DNA of 64,000 nucleotides from Streptomyces alboflavus (GCF_000716675.1 NZ_JNXT01000021.1:62001-126000); one strand, 5' to 3'. Positions 43,745-52,461 are shown, counted from the first letter of the stretch. The notes: generated by a model not told the origin, from the sequence alone. Translations and numbers: made by a program.

Positions 43745-44959
43745 GTGCCATTCGTCCTGTATCTGCTCTCTCTCGCCGTGTTCGCCCAGGGCACGTCCGA
43801 GTTCATGCTGTCCGGCCTGGTGTCGGACATCGCCGCCGACATGGAGGTGTCGGTCCCGGCCGCCGGTTCGCTGACCTCGGCGTTCGCCGTCGGAATGATC
43901 GTGGGGGCGCCCCTGATGGCGGTGCTGAGCCTGCGCTGGCCGCGCCGCCGCGCCCTCCTCGGCTTCCTGGTCACGTTCCTGCTCGTGCACGTGGTCGGCG
44001 CCCTGACCACCAGCTACGCCGTACTGCTCGGCACCCGCGTCGTCGGCGCGCTCGCGAACGCCGGTTTCCTCGCCGTGGCCCTCGCCACCGCGACGACCCT
44101 GGTCGCGCCGGACGCCAAGGGCCGGGCCACCTCGATCCTGCTCGGCGGCACCACGCTCGCCTGCGTCGTGGGCGTGCCGGGCGGCGCGCTGCTCGGCCAA
44201 CTCTGGGGCTGGCGCGCCGCGTTCTGGGCGGTGGCACTGATCTCGGTGCCCGCCGTCGTCGCCGTCGCCAAGGCCGTACCCCCGTCCGCACCCGCCCTCG
44301 TCACCCCTCGGGCCGTGCCCCCGTCCGCGTCCGCCAGCCCGCGCACCGGGGCCCGCGCGGAGCTGCGAGCCCTGCGCTCCCCCCGGCTCCTGGTGACGCT
44401 CCTGCTCGGCGCACTGGTCAACGGCGCCACGTTCTGCGTCTTCACGTACCTGGAACCGCTGGCCACGCACGTCTCCGGCATCGGCGACGCATGGGTGCCC
44501 GGACTGCTCGCCCTGTTCGGGCTCGGCTCGTCGGTCGGGGTCGCGCTCGGCGGGCGGCTCGCCGACACGCGGCCGCTGCCGCTCCTGGTGGGCGGCACGG
44601 TGGCGCTGCTCGCGGGCTGGGTGGCGTTCGCGCTCGCGGCGGGCAGCCCGGTCGCGGCGGTCGTCCTCGCCTTCACCCAGGGGATGTTGTCGTTCGCGGT
44701 CGGCTCCACCCTGATCTCGCAGGCGCTGTACGCGGCGGCGGAAGCGCCCACGCTCGCGGGCGGCTTCGCCACGGCGGCCTTCAACCTCGGCGCGGCGGTG
44801 GGCCCTTGGGCGGGCGGCCGGGCCATCGCGTCGGGGCTCGGCTACCGCTCCCCCGTGTGGGTCGGCGCCCTGCTGGTGGCGTCGGCGCTCGCCACCGCGG
44901 GGGCGGCGCTGCTCGTACGACAGCGCGGGCAAGGCCGGAAGGCCGCCCTGGACGCCTAG
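43745..44959 (+). CDS. MFS efflux protein, Cmx/CmrA-like (chloramphenicol family)
   Basis: 404-residue, 12-TM drug:H+ antiporter of the DHA1 family. The first helix LYLLSLAVFAQGTSEFMLSG and MIVGAPLMAVLSLRWPRRRA (motif A region) match Cmx/CmlR-type chloramphenicol exporters. GTG at 43745 is chosen because these proteins start PF(V/A)xYxLxLAVFAQGTSEFM; the open frame reaches back to 43502 without homology. The long untranslated leader carries a WblC-like promoter, a leader ORF and hairpins. Drug range is not provable from sequence. Confidence 0.9.
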   Translation: MPFVLYLLSLAVFAQGTSEFMLSGLVSDIAADMEVSVPAAGSLTSAFAVGMIVGAPLMAVLSLRWPRRRALLGFLVTFLLVHVVGALTTSYAVLLGTRVVGALANAGFLAVALATATTLVAPDAKGRATSILLGGTTLACVVGVPGGALLGQLWGWRAAFWAVALISVPAVVAVAKAVPPSAPALVTPRAVPPSASASPRTGARAELRALRSPRLLVTLLLGALVNGATFCVFTYLEPLATHVSGIGDAWVPGLLALFGLGSSVGVALGGRLADTRPLPLLVGGTVALLAGWVAFALAAGSPVAAVVLAFTQGMLSFAVGSTLISQALYAAAEAPTLAGGFATAAFNLGAAVGPWAGGRAIASGLGYRSPVWVGALLVASALATAGAALLVRQRGQGRKAALDA

Positions 44960-44988
44960 TTGTGGATTTAGTTGTGTCGTTGTAATGA
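44960..44988 (+). promoter_or_regulatory. Promoter of the second efflux gene
   Basis: TTGTGG (44960-44965), a 17-bp spacer and TAATGA (44983-44988) form a plausible sigma-HrdB-type promoter. The -10 is buried in the centre of the palindromic operator, a usual repression arrangement. Confidence 0.5.
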
Positions 44989-45003
44989 TTATAGCGACAC
45001 AAC
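44971..45003. promoter_or_regulatory. 33-bp palindromic operator
   Basis: GTTGTGTCG (44971-44979) pairs perfectly with CGACACAAC (44995-45003), and TAAT/ATTA flank the central G at 44987, so the whole 33 bp is nearly symmetric. It is AT-rich in a GC-rich genome and lies 19 bp before the efflux start. The probable ligand is the MarR protein of this operon. Confidence 0.8.
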
Positions 45004-45022
45004 CACTTTCCCAGGGGCGCTC

Positions 45023-46465
45023 ATGACCCACCTCACCCCTCACGGCCGCTGGAGGGTCCTTGCCGTCTGCTGCCTGAGCCTGTTGATCGTCAGCCTCGAC
45101 GTCACCGCCCTGAACGTCGCCCTGCCGTCCATCCAGCAGGACCTCGACAGCTCGCTGTCCGGGCTCCAGTGGACGGTCGACGGCTACACCCTCGCGCTCG
45201 CGAGCCTGCTGATGCTCTCGGGCTCGCTCGCCGACAAGGTGGGCCGCAGGCGCGTCTTCCAGGTCGGCCTGACGGTCTTCACCACGGCCTCGCTGCTGTG
45301 CAGCGCGGCCCCGGGCCTCGGCTGGCTAATCGCCGCACGCGTGCTCCAGGCGATCGGCGGCTCGATGCTCAACCCCGTGGCCCTGTCGATCATCAGCAAC
45401 GCCTTCCCCGACTCCCGCGAGCGCGCCCGCGCGATCGGCGTCTGGAGCGGCGTCGTCGGGATCAGCATGGCCGCCGGGCCCATCATCGGCGGCGCGCTCG
45501 TGGAGTCGGCCGGCTGGCGGGCGATCTTCTGGATCAACGTGCCCATCAGCCTGGCCGCGCTCGCCCTGACCCGGCGGTACGTGCCGGAGTCCCGCGCCGA
45601 GCGCCCCCGCCGCGCCGATCCGGTCGGGCAGGTCCTGGTCGTCGCCCTGCTCGCCACGGTGACGTACGCGATCATCGAATCGCCGGTCAGGGGCTGGACG
45701 TCACCACTGGTCGCCGGGTGCGCGGGCGCGGCGCTGTGCGCGCTGCTCGGATTGCTGCGGTACGAGACCCGCCGCGTCGACCCCCTAATCGACCTGCGGT
45801 TCTTTCGTTCCGTTCCGTTCGCGGGTGCCACTGTCATCGCTGTCGCCGCGTTCTTCTCACTGGGCGGCTTCCTCTTCGTCAGCTCCCTCTACCTGCAGGA
45901 CGTACGGCGGCTCGACGCGCTGCACGCCGGCCTGTTCCTGCTGCCCATGGCCCTGACGGCCCTGGTCGCCGCGCCGCTGTCCGGGCGGATCCTCGCGGCA
46001 CGGGGGCCTCGTACGCCTCTGGTGACAGCCGGGGCCGCGCTGTGCGCGAGCGCCGCCCTGCAGGCGTTCACCTACTCCGCACACCTCGCGGTGGCGCCGC
46101 TGTTCTGCGCCTACGCGCTGTTCGGGATCGGTTTCGGCATGGTGACCGCCCCCATCTCCCACACCGCCGTGTCCGCGATGCCGCGCTCACAGTCCGGTGT
46201 GGCCGCGGCGGTGGCCTCGGCCTGCCGCCAGTTCGGCCAGTCGCTCGGCGTGGCGGTCACCGGCGCGCTCATGGCGACCGGCGCGCACAGGGGCACGGCG
46301 GCCTTCCTCCAGGCGAGCCGGACGGCCTGGTGGATCATCGCCGGGTGCGGCGGGGCGGTCCTGCTGCTGGGTACGCTCACCTCTGGCCGCTGGGCGCAGT
46401 CCACGGCCCGGCTCACCGCGGAGCGGCTGGCCGCCGAGGAGACCAGGACGACGGTGAGGACTTGA
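45023..46465 (+). CDS. MFS efflux protein, DHA2 (EmrB/QacA) family
   Basis: 480-residue, 14-TM-type drug exporter. The DHA2 motif C/D1 region is LIVSLDVTALNVALPSIQQD and motif A is SGSLADKVGRRRVF. RVLQAIGGSMLNPVALSII and the GVWSGVVGISMAAGPIIGG helix (motif C) are conserved. ATG at 45023 follows the palindromic operator. Its stop overlaps the MarR gene start (TTGA). Substrates are unknown. Confidence 0.93.
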   Translation: MTHLTPHGRWRVLAVCCLSLLIVSLDVTALNVALPSIQQDLDSSLSGLQWTVDGYTLALASLLMLSGSLADKVGRRRVFQVGLTVFTTASLLCSAAPGLGWLIAARVLQAIGGSMLNPVALSIISNAFPDSRERARAIGVWSGVVGISMAAGPIIGGALVESAGWRAIFWINVPISLAALALTRRYVPESRAERPRRADPVGQVLVVALLATVTYAIIESPVRGWTSPLVAGCAGAALCALLGLLRYETRRVDPLIDLRFFRSVPFAGATVIAVAAFFSLGGFLFVSSLYLQDVRRLDALHAGLFLLPMALTALVAAPLSGRILAARGPRTPLVTAGAALCASAALQAFTYSAHLAVAPLFCAYALFGIGFGMVTAPISHTAVSAMPRSQSGVAAAVASACRQFGQSLGVAVTGALMATGAHRGTAAFLQASRTAWWIIAGCGGAVLLLGTLTSGRWAQSTARLTAERLAAEETRTTVRT

Positions 46466-46938
46466 CGGAACGCCCGGGCGACGATACGGACCGGCGGGTG
46501 GACGACGCCGGCGCGCAGCTGGACGACGCCACCGTGCGCGCGGCCACGCGGGCCTGGCAGGGCCTCAACACCCTCCTGATGGACCGCCACAACCGCCGCA
46601 AGGAGGTCGCCGAGGCGCTCGGCATGAGCTTCAGCCGCATCCGGGCCCTGCGCCGGATCGCCCCCGGCCCGCTCACCCTGCGGGAGTTGGCGCAGCGGCT
46701 CGGCGCCGACCCGCCGTACACCACCGTGATCGTCGACGACCTCGTGCGGCGCGGCTTCGCCGAACGCGTCCCGCACCCCGTCGACCGGCGCGCCAAGCTG
46801 GTCCGCCTCACCGCCGAGGGCGAGGCGGCCGCCGAGCGTGCCGCCGCGATCCTCTCCGCCCCGCCGGCCGACCTGCTCGCCCTGGGCCGCGAGGACATCG
46901 AGGCCCTCGACCGCGTGGTGGCCAGACTGCTCCGCTGA
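46462..46938 (+). CDS. MarR-family regulator
   Basis: 158-residue winged-helix protein. The HTH is LTLRELAQRLGADPPYTTVI, followed by the wing HPVDRRAKLVRLTAEGEAAA. The TTG start at 46462 overlaps the efflux stop by four bases, so it is co-translated. It most likely represses the operon through the 33-bp palindrome and is released by the efflux substrate (inference from the standard MarR layout). Confidence 0.92.
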   Translation: MTERPGDDTDRRVDDAGAQLDDATVRAATRAWQGLNTLLMDRHNRRKEVAEALGMSFSRIRALRRIAPGPLTLRELAQRLGADPPYTTVIVDDLVRRGFAERVPHPVDRRAKLVRLTAEGEAAAERAAAILSAPPADLLALGREDIEALDRVVARLLR

Positions 46939-46997
46939 CCTCGGCCGCCGCGCGCCGGAAGCGGCGACGACATCGGACCCACAGCGCCGCAGCGACC

Positions 46998-47249
46998 TCA
47001 GACGGGGACCAGCGCGCAGGCCCGCGCCACCTCGTCCATCGAGAGCTCCAGGGCCACCGCGAGGGCCGCCACCGTGAAGAAGGCGGGCGTCGGCGCCCGG
47101 CCCGTCTCGATCTTGCGCAGCGTCTCCGCCGAGATCCCGGCGCTCGCGGCGACCTCCACCATGCTCCGCTCGCCGCGCGCCGCGCGCAGGAGCAGGCCGA
47201 GCCGCTCGCCGCGTTCACGCTCTTCAGGGGTCAAGGGAGTGCGAACCAT
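46998..47249 (-). CDS. XRE-family HTH regulator
   Basis: 83-residue Cro/C1-type DNA-binding protein. The HTH is MVEVAASAGISAETLRKIET, followed by the dimer-forming C-terminal helices. It has no effector domain. It is divergent from the second methionine aminopeptidase gene with a 50-bp gap and probably regulates it and itself. Confidence 0.9.
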   Translation of the reverse strand: MVRTPLTPEERERGERLGLLLRAARGERSMVEVAASAGISAETLRKIETGRAPTPAFFTVAALAVALELSMDEVARACALVPV

Positions 47250-47279
47250 GTTCCCATCCTACCCCTGGACGCCATTTAA

Positions 47280-47292
47280 ATACCGGTATAGT
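47280..47292 (+). promoter_or_regulatory. Leaderless promoter and ATACCGGTAT palindrome of map
   Basis: TATAGT at 47287-47292 is a good -10 whose start point would fall at or beside the ATG at 47300. The 10-bp palindrome ATACCGGTAT (47280-47289) overlaps it and may be the XRE operator. Confidence 0.6.
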
Positions 47293-47299
47293 AATTGGC

Positions 47300-48067
47300 A
47301 TGGTCGAACTCAAGACAGACACATCCATCGAAGCGATGCGGGAGGCCGGGCGCGTGGTCGCGCGCGCCCTGACGGCGGTGCGCGACGCGGCGGCCGTCGG
47401 CGTGGTGCTCCGGGACCTGGACGAGGTGGCGCACCAGGTCCTGAAGGACGCGGGCGCCACGTCGCCGTTCCTGCACTACCACCCGGCGTTCGCCCCGGTC
47501 CCCTTCCCCGCGACGCTCATCACGTCGGTGAACGACGCGATCGTGCACGGCATCCCGGACGGCTATCGCCTGCGGGACGGCGACCTGGTCTCCGCGGACT
47601 TCGGCGCCAGCCTGAACGGCTGGGTGGGCGACTCGGCCATCAGCTTCGTCGTCGGCACCCCGCGCCCCGAGGACACGCTGCTCATCAAGACGGCCGAGCA
47701 GGCCCTGGAGGCCGGCATCGCCGCGGCCGTCGTGGGCAACCGCATCGGGGACATCGCGCACGCGGTCGGCACGGTCTGCCGGGACGCCGGGTACGGCATT
47801 CCGGACGGCTTCGGCGGCCACGGCGTGGGCCGCAGCATGCACGAGGACCCCGGGGTGCCGAACGAGGGCCGCCCGGGCCGCGGCATGCCGCTCAGGCACG
47901 GCATGGTGCTCGCCATCGAGCCGATGCTGATCGCCGGCGGCAAGGACGGCTATCACGCCGCGCCGGACGGCTGGACCCTGCGCACGAACGACGGCAGCCG
48001 CGCGGCGCACGTGGAGCACACGGTGGCGATCACGGACGCGGGCCCCCGCATCCTCACGGCCCTGTGA
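47300..48067 (+). CDS. map: Type I methionine aminopeptidase
   Basis: 255 residues. The five metal ligands are seen in VSADFGASLNGWVGDSAI (two Asp), GGHGVGRSMHEDPG (His), LAIEPMLIAGG (Glu) and HVEHTVAITD (Glu). It removes N-terminal Met from proteins. It lies outside the ribosomal-protein/adk context of the usual Streptomyces map and is paired with its own XRE regulator, so it is probably an additional, inducible isozyme. The ATG is probably leaderless. Confidence 0.94.
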   Translation: MVELKTDTSIEAMREAGRVVARALTAVRDAAAVGVVLRDLDEVAHQVLKDAGATSPFLHYHPAFAPVPFPATLITSVNDAIVHGIPDGYRLRDGDLVSADFGASLNGWVGDSAISFVVGTPRPEDTLLIKTAEQALEAGIAAAVVGNRIGDIAHAVGTVCRDAGYGIPDGFGGHGVGRSMHEDPGVPNEGRPGRGMPLRHGMVLAIEPMLIAGGKDGYHAAPDGWTLRTNDGSRAAHVEHTVAITDAGPRILTAL

Positions 48068-48110
48068 GCCACGAGCGGCGGGCCCACCGGTCGCGCCGCG
48101 CGTGAACGAA

Positions 48111-48150
48111 GAGGTCCGTACCGCCCCACAACCAGAGCGGTACGGACCTC
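48111..48150. terminator. Bidirectional terminator between map and ggt
   Basis: Perfect 14-bp stem (48111-48124 with 48137-48150) with a 12-nt loop, located between convergent genes. Confidence 0.85.
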
Positions 48151-48169
48151 GGCGTACCCCTACGTGTCA

Positions 48170-48230
48170 CACGCGGGCCGGACCACGGCCTCGGCCGCCT
48201 GCCCCACGCGGGCCGGACTACGACCTCGGC
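48170..48230. repeat. Direct repeat at the 3' end of ggt
   Basis: A ~26-bp sequence starting CACGCGGGCCGGAC occurs at 48170-48195 and 48205-48230 (35-bp period, few mismatches). The right copy includes the stop codon and last codons of ggt, suggesting local duplication. Confidence 0.65.
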
Positions 48231-50116
48231 TTCACCACCATCGCCGACCCGCCGCCCCTGCGCTCCTTCTCGGCCGCCGCGAGCCACTGCCCGCCCGCGA
48301 GCCGCTGCACGCCGGTCGCGGCGCCGATCTCCGGGTTCTGCCGGAAGGCGTGGCCGATCGCCTCCAGCCTGCGCCGGGTCTCGCTGTTCCACAGGCCCGG
48401 TTCGAGCTCCGTCGTGGCCGCGTTGCGCTGGCTGGCACGCGGCGCCGCGATGGCGTCGACCAGCGGCAGGCCCCGGTCGAGGAAGCCGGTCAGGGTCTGC
48501 AGGACGGTCGTGATGATGGTCGCGCCGCCGGGCGAGCCGAGCGCGACGACCGGCCGGTCCCGCTCGTCGAGGACGATGGTCGGCGAGAGCGACGAGCGCG
48601 GGCGCTTGCCGGGCCCCGGCAGGTTCGGGTCGTGCACGGCCGGGTTGGCGGGCGCGAAGGAGAAGTCGGTCAGCTCGTTGTTGAGCAGGAAGCCGCGCCC
48701 GGGCACGGTGATCCCGCTGCCGCCGGTCTGCTCGATGGTGAGGGTGTACGCGACGACGTTGCCCCACTTGTCGGCCGCCGTCAGATGCGTGGTGTTCTCC
48801 CCCTCGTACGTCGTCGGGGCCGCCTTGTCCCCGGCGCGGCAGGGCACCGGGTCGCGCGGGTCACCGGGCGCGAGCGGGCTCTTCAGGACAGCGTCGTCCT
48901 TGATCAGGCAGGCCCGGGAGTCCGCGTACTTCTGCGAGAGGAGTTCCTTCTTCGGTACGTCCTCGAAGGCCGGGTCGCCCACCCAGCGCCCCCGGTCGGC
49001 GAACGCGATGCGGCTGGCCTCGATGAAGCGGTGCAGATAGCGCGTGCGGGAGGCCTCGGAGAGGTCCGTGCGCTCCAGGATGTTCAGGGCCTCGCCGACG
49101 GTGGTGCCGCCGGAGGAGGACGGCGCCATGGAGTAGACGTCGAGGCCGCGGTAGGAGGTCTTGGTGGGGGTGCGGCGCTTCACCTCGTAGCCGCGCAGGT
49201 CCGTCATGGTCAGGTCGCCGGGGCGGGCGTTGCGCCCGGAGTCCGGGTCCACGGGCGGCTTGTTGACGGTGCGCACCAGATCGCGGCCGAGCTTGCCGTC
49301 GTACAGCGCGTCGACGCCCTTGTCGCCCAGCTCCGCGTACGTCCGCGCGAGGTCGGGGTTCTTGAACGTCGAGCCGACGACGGGCAGCTTCCCGCCGGGC
49401 AGGAACAGGCGGGCGGTGTCGGGGAAGTCCGCGAACCGCGACTGGTTCGACGCGGTCTGGGAACGGAAGGTCTCATCGACGGTGAAGCCGTGCCGGGCCA
49501 GGCGCTCGGCGGGCTTCAGGACCGTGCCGAGCGACCTGCTGCCCCAGGAGTCGAGCGCCTCCTGCCAGGTGGCGGGCGTGCCGGGGGTGCCCACGGCCAG
49601 GCCGCTGGTGACGGCGTCCGCGAACGGCAGCGGCTTGCCGTTCTCCAGGAAGAGCCCGGAGTCCGCGGTGCGCGGCGCGGTCTCGCGGCCGTCGAGGGAG
49701 CGCACCGTGCGGGACTTCGCGTCGTAGTACACGAAGTAACCGCCGCCGCCGATGCCCGCGGAGTATGGCTCGCTGACGCCGAGCGCCGCGGCCGTGGCGA
49801 CCGCCGCGTCCACGGCGTTGCCGCCCTTCTTCAGGACCTCGATGCCGGCGGCGGACGCGTCCTGGTCGACGCTCGCCACCGCGCCGCCGTGGCCGACGGC
49901 CACGGGTGTCTTCTCCGGAGTCGTGGCACGCGAAGCGCCCGTTCCGGCCGTAGTGGCCGATGCCGGTCTTGCGCCGGGTTCGGCCGCGGTGGCCGATTCG
50001 GCGCTCGTGCCCGGTTGCGCTGAGCGCGAAGGCGAAGGGGGCGCCGCCGCACCGACCGTCACCAATACCCCGCCGACCGCACATAGCGTCAGATTCCGTA
50101 CGAGACAGCGCCGCAT
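48218..50116 (-). CDS. ggt: Secreted gamma-glutamyltransferase
   Basis: 632-residue GGT. A signal-like N-terminus (LTLCAVGGVLVTVGAAA) and a ~50-residue Ala/Thr-rich linker precede the large subunit (AAGIEVLKKGGNAVDAAVAT). The autoprocessing nucleophile is in ENTTHLTAADKWGN, and GPGKRPRSSLSPTIV plus LGSPGGATIITTVLQ line the gamma-glutamyl site. It hydrolyses glutathione and other gamma-glutamyl compounds outside the cell. ATG at 50116 is chosen from the signal sequence. Confidence 0.95.
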   Translation of the reverse strand: MRRCLVRNLTLCAVGGVLVTVGAAAPPSPSRSAQPGTSAESATAAEPGARPASATTAGTGASRATTPEKTPVAVGHGGAVASVDQDASAAGIEVLKKGGNAVDAAVATAAALGVSEPYSAGIGGGGYFVYYDAKSRTVRSLDGRETAPRTADSGLFLENGKPLPFADAVTSGLAVGTPGTPATWQEALDSWGSRSLGTVLKPAERLARHGFTVDETFRSQTASNQSRFADFPDTARLFLPGGKLPVVGSTFKNPDLARTYAELGDKGVDALYDGKLGRDLVRTVNKPPVDPDSGRNARPGDLTMTDLRGYEVKRRTPTKTSYRGLDVYSMAPSSSGGTTVGEALNILERTDLSEASRTRYLHRFIEASRIAFADRGRWVGDPAFEDVPKKELLSQKYADSRACLIKDDAVLKSPLAPGDPRDPVPCRAGDKAAPTTYEGENTTHLTAADKWGNVVAYTLTIEQTGGSGITVPGRGFLLNNELTDFSFAPANPAVHDPNLPGPGKRPRSSLSPTIVLDERDRPVVALGSPGGATIITTVLQTLTGFLDRGLPLVDAIAAPRASQRNAATTELEPGLWNSETRRRLEAIGHAFRQNPEIGAATGVQRLAGGQWLAAAEKERRGGGSAMVVKPRS

Positions 50117-50220
50117 TCGTACCTCCAGTCAACAGCCGTCTGCGCAGCGTAACTTCGGGCTCCGCGCCTGGCCATGGACTCTTCGAACGAGGCTCCGAAT
50201 GGCCGCTAGCATGCGCCCCC

Positions 50221-50982
50221 ATGACTGAAGACGTGCGCTATCTCGTCGTCGGCCTGGTCGCGGCCGTGCTTGGTGCCACCCTGGGCTGGCTCCTGCGCTC
50301 GCAGCTGTTCAAGCGCAGGCTCCGCCGCAAGCAGGCCTTCTTCGGGCTGCCCGCGAACGCCGAGTCGCTGCTCGTGGTCAACCGCGAGGCGAGCGGCCCG
50401 GAGCTGCTCGTGACCCGGCACGACGTGTTCTCGCTGCTCGAACTGGCCGCGCTGATCAAGGAGTGCGGCGGGCACGCCCAGATCGTCGCGCACGACGCCG
50501 CCCAGCAGGGCTTCGGCGAGCGCACCGAGTTCTGCGTCGGCAACCCGGCGATCCACCGCCGCATGGCCGCGCACATGCACTCCCTCCTTCCCGGCGTGCG
50601 CGTCAACACCGACCCGGAGCCGGGCCCGGACCGGGGCGCCTTCCAGATCGGCTCCGAGCGCTACCGCATGGAGGGCGGCAGGACCGAGTACGTCATCCTG
50701 GCCCGCCTCACCGCCGGGCAGGCGCCGGACGCGCGGCCCGTCTTCCTCTTCTGCGGCCAGCGCGCCATCACCAACCAGGCCGCGACCCGCTATCTGGCCC
50801 GCCACCACGAGCGCCTCGCCCGCAAGCACGGCAACCACTCCTTCGCGCTGCTCCTGAAGGTCGTGAACTCACAGGCGTACGGACCGGACGTGGTCGAGCT
50901 GGTCGCGGACGTGACCCGCCCCGCCCAGGAGCCGATCCCGACCCCCGCCCCGACCGCGCGCAACTCCCACCGCGCCAAGTGA
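50221..50982 (+). CDS. Conserved hypothetical membrane-anchored protein
   Basis: 253 residues with one N-terminal transmembrane helix (YLVVGLVAAVLGATLGWLL) followed by a basic stretch, so the bulk is probably cytoplasmic. The soluble part has alternating strands and helices (ESLLVVNREASGPELLVTRH; SLLELAALIKECGGHAQIV; EYVILARLTAG). I do not recognise a Pfam family with certainty; the pattern is that of a conserved Streptomyces hypothetical. It is divergent from ggt with a 104-bp gap. Function unknown. Confidence 0.75.
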   Translation: MTEDVRYLVVGLVAAVLGATLGWLLRSQLFKRRLRRKQAFFGLPANAESLLVVNREASGPELLVTRHDVFSLLELAALIKECGGHAQIVAHDAAQQGFGERTEFCVGNPAIHRRMAAHMHSLLPGVRVNTDPEPGPDRGAFQIGSERYRMEGGRTEYVILARLTAGQAPDARPVFLFCGQRAITNQAATRYLARHHERLARKHGNHSFALLLKVVNSQAYGPDVVELVADVTRPAQEPIPTPAPTARNSHRAK

Positions 50983-51132
50983 GCGGCCCGTGAGCACACC
51001 CCCACGGAACGTATGCCGCGAATAACGCCTCTATGACGTAGTCGGCAATTTCCGGGCGACGGGCAACCGAAGCGGACCAGGCGCACTCTCACTCCGGGCA
51101 GGCCCTGAACATTCGCACGGAGGTACGTTTCC

Positions 51133-52344
51133 TTGAGGTCCCGGTCCCTGAGCCCGTCGTCCCGCCGACGCTCCATACGCCCCCGCCACGCCGCAGTCGC
51201 GGGCGTCGCGGCCCTGGCGGCCACCCTGTCCGCCTGCTCGGACGGCGGCTCCGGCTCCGACGACGCCAAGGCCGTCAAGCCGAAGGTCTCGGTGAACCTC
51301 ACCGGCGACCAGGCCAAGGCGGGCGCCCCCGTGACCGTGAAGCTGGCCACCAAGGACGTCAAGCTGAAGGACGTCACGGTCGCCGACGCCGAGGGCACGA
51401 AGCTCGCGGGCAAGGTCGCCGCCGACGGCCGCAGCTGGACCTCGGCGCGCATGGCCGCGCCCGGCACCAGCTACACCCTGCGGGCCACCACCGACCAGGG
51501 CGGCGAGGCGACGAAGTCCTTCAAGACGGCCCCGCCCGAGAAGGTCAACAAGGTCACGATCACGCCGGGCAGCAGCCTCAAGACCGTCGGCGTGGCCCAG
51601 CCGCTCTCGATCGTCTTCGACCACCCGGTGAAGAACAAGGCCGAGGTGGAGAAGCACCTCAAGGTCACCACGTCCAACGACACCACCGGGTCCTGGGGCT
51701 GGATCAAGAACTACGACGGCAAGGACCGCGTCGACTGGCGGCCGAAGGAGTACTGGAAGTCCGGCACGAAGGTGAAGCTCGACGCCCAGCTCAACGGCGT
51801 CGACTCGGGCGCGGACGGCGGCTGGTTCGTGCGCGACTACGACACCGCCGTCACCGTCGGCAGGAACCAGGTCGTCAAGGTGAACCTGGACAGCAAGACG
51901 GCGACGCTGACGCGGGACGGCAAGGCCGTCAAGCGGGTCCCGATGTCGGCCGGCACCCCCGGCGGCGAGAAGGCGTCCTGGGGCGGCACGTCGGTCCTGA
52001 TGGCCAAGGAGGGCACGATCAACATGCGCTCCGAGACCGTCGGTCTCGGCGACGCCTACGACAAGATGGTCGACTACTCGATGCGGCTGACCTGGTCGGG
52101 CATGTACGCGCACGCGGCGCCCTGGAACGCCGCGTACTTCGGCAACACCAACCACAGCTCCGGCTGCGTCGGCATGAGCACCTCCGACGCCTCCTGGCTG
52201 TACGGCCAGGTGCAGGTCGGCGACCCGTTCGAGGTCACGGGCTCGGGCTCCAAGGGCACGCCGGACCCGGGCAACGGCTACGGCGAGTGGAACCTGTCGT
52301 GGGCGGACTGGCAGGCCAAGAGCGCGCTGAAGTCGGCCTCTTGA
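51133..52344 (+). CDS. L,D-transpeptidase lipoprotein with Ig-like domains
   Basis: 403 residues from TTG 51133, with GGAGG upstream. The lipobox is LAATLSACSDG. Two Ig-like beta domains (about 45-260) precede the YkuD catalytic domain, whose active site is YAHAAPWN (His) and NHSSGCVGMSTSDASWLY (Cys). The enzyme makes 3-3 cross-links in peptidoglycan and is typical of actinobacteria. The C-terminal tail has the usual GNGYGEWNLSWADWQ segment. Confidence 0.95.
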   Translation: MRSRSLSPSSRRRSIRPRHAAVAGVAALAATLSACSDGGSGSDDAKAVKPKVSVNLTGDQAKAGAPVTVKLATKDVKLKDVTVADAEGTKLAGKVAADGRSWTSARMAAPGTSYTLRATTDQGGEATKSFKTAPPEKVNKVTITPGSSLKTVGVAQPLSIVFDHPVKNKAEVEKHLKVTTSNDTTGSWGWIKNYDGKDRVDWRPKEYWKSGTKVKLDAQLNGVDSGADGGWFVRDYDTAVTVGRNQVVKVNLDSKTATLTRDGKAVKRVPMSAGTPGGEKASWGGTSVLMAKEGTINMRSETVGLGDAYDKMVDYSMRLTWSGMYAHAAPWNAAYFGNTNHSSGCVGMSTSDASWLYGQVQVGDPFEVTGSGSKGTPDPGNGYGEWNLSWADWQAKSALKSAS

Positions 52345-52365
52345 GGTGACGCCCGCGTCAACAAT

Positions 52366-52450
52366 CGTTACCGGGGCGTAACTTACCGACGGGTTACCCC
52401 CGGTAAAGAACCGCGGTTACCGTTCGGTCACTTTGCACTTTCAACAAGTG
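52366..52450. promoter_or_regulatory. GTTACCG/CGGTAA repeat cluster upstream of S15-like gene
   Basis: GTTAC-N6-GTAAC and TTACCG-N12-CGGTAA inverted pairs plus another GTTACCG lie within ~85 bp before the start at 52462. The density of TTACC units suggests an operator array. Confidence 0.5.
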
Positions 52451-52461
52451 AGGAGTGACCC

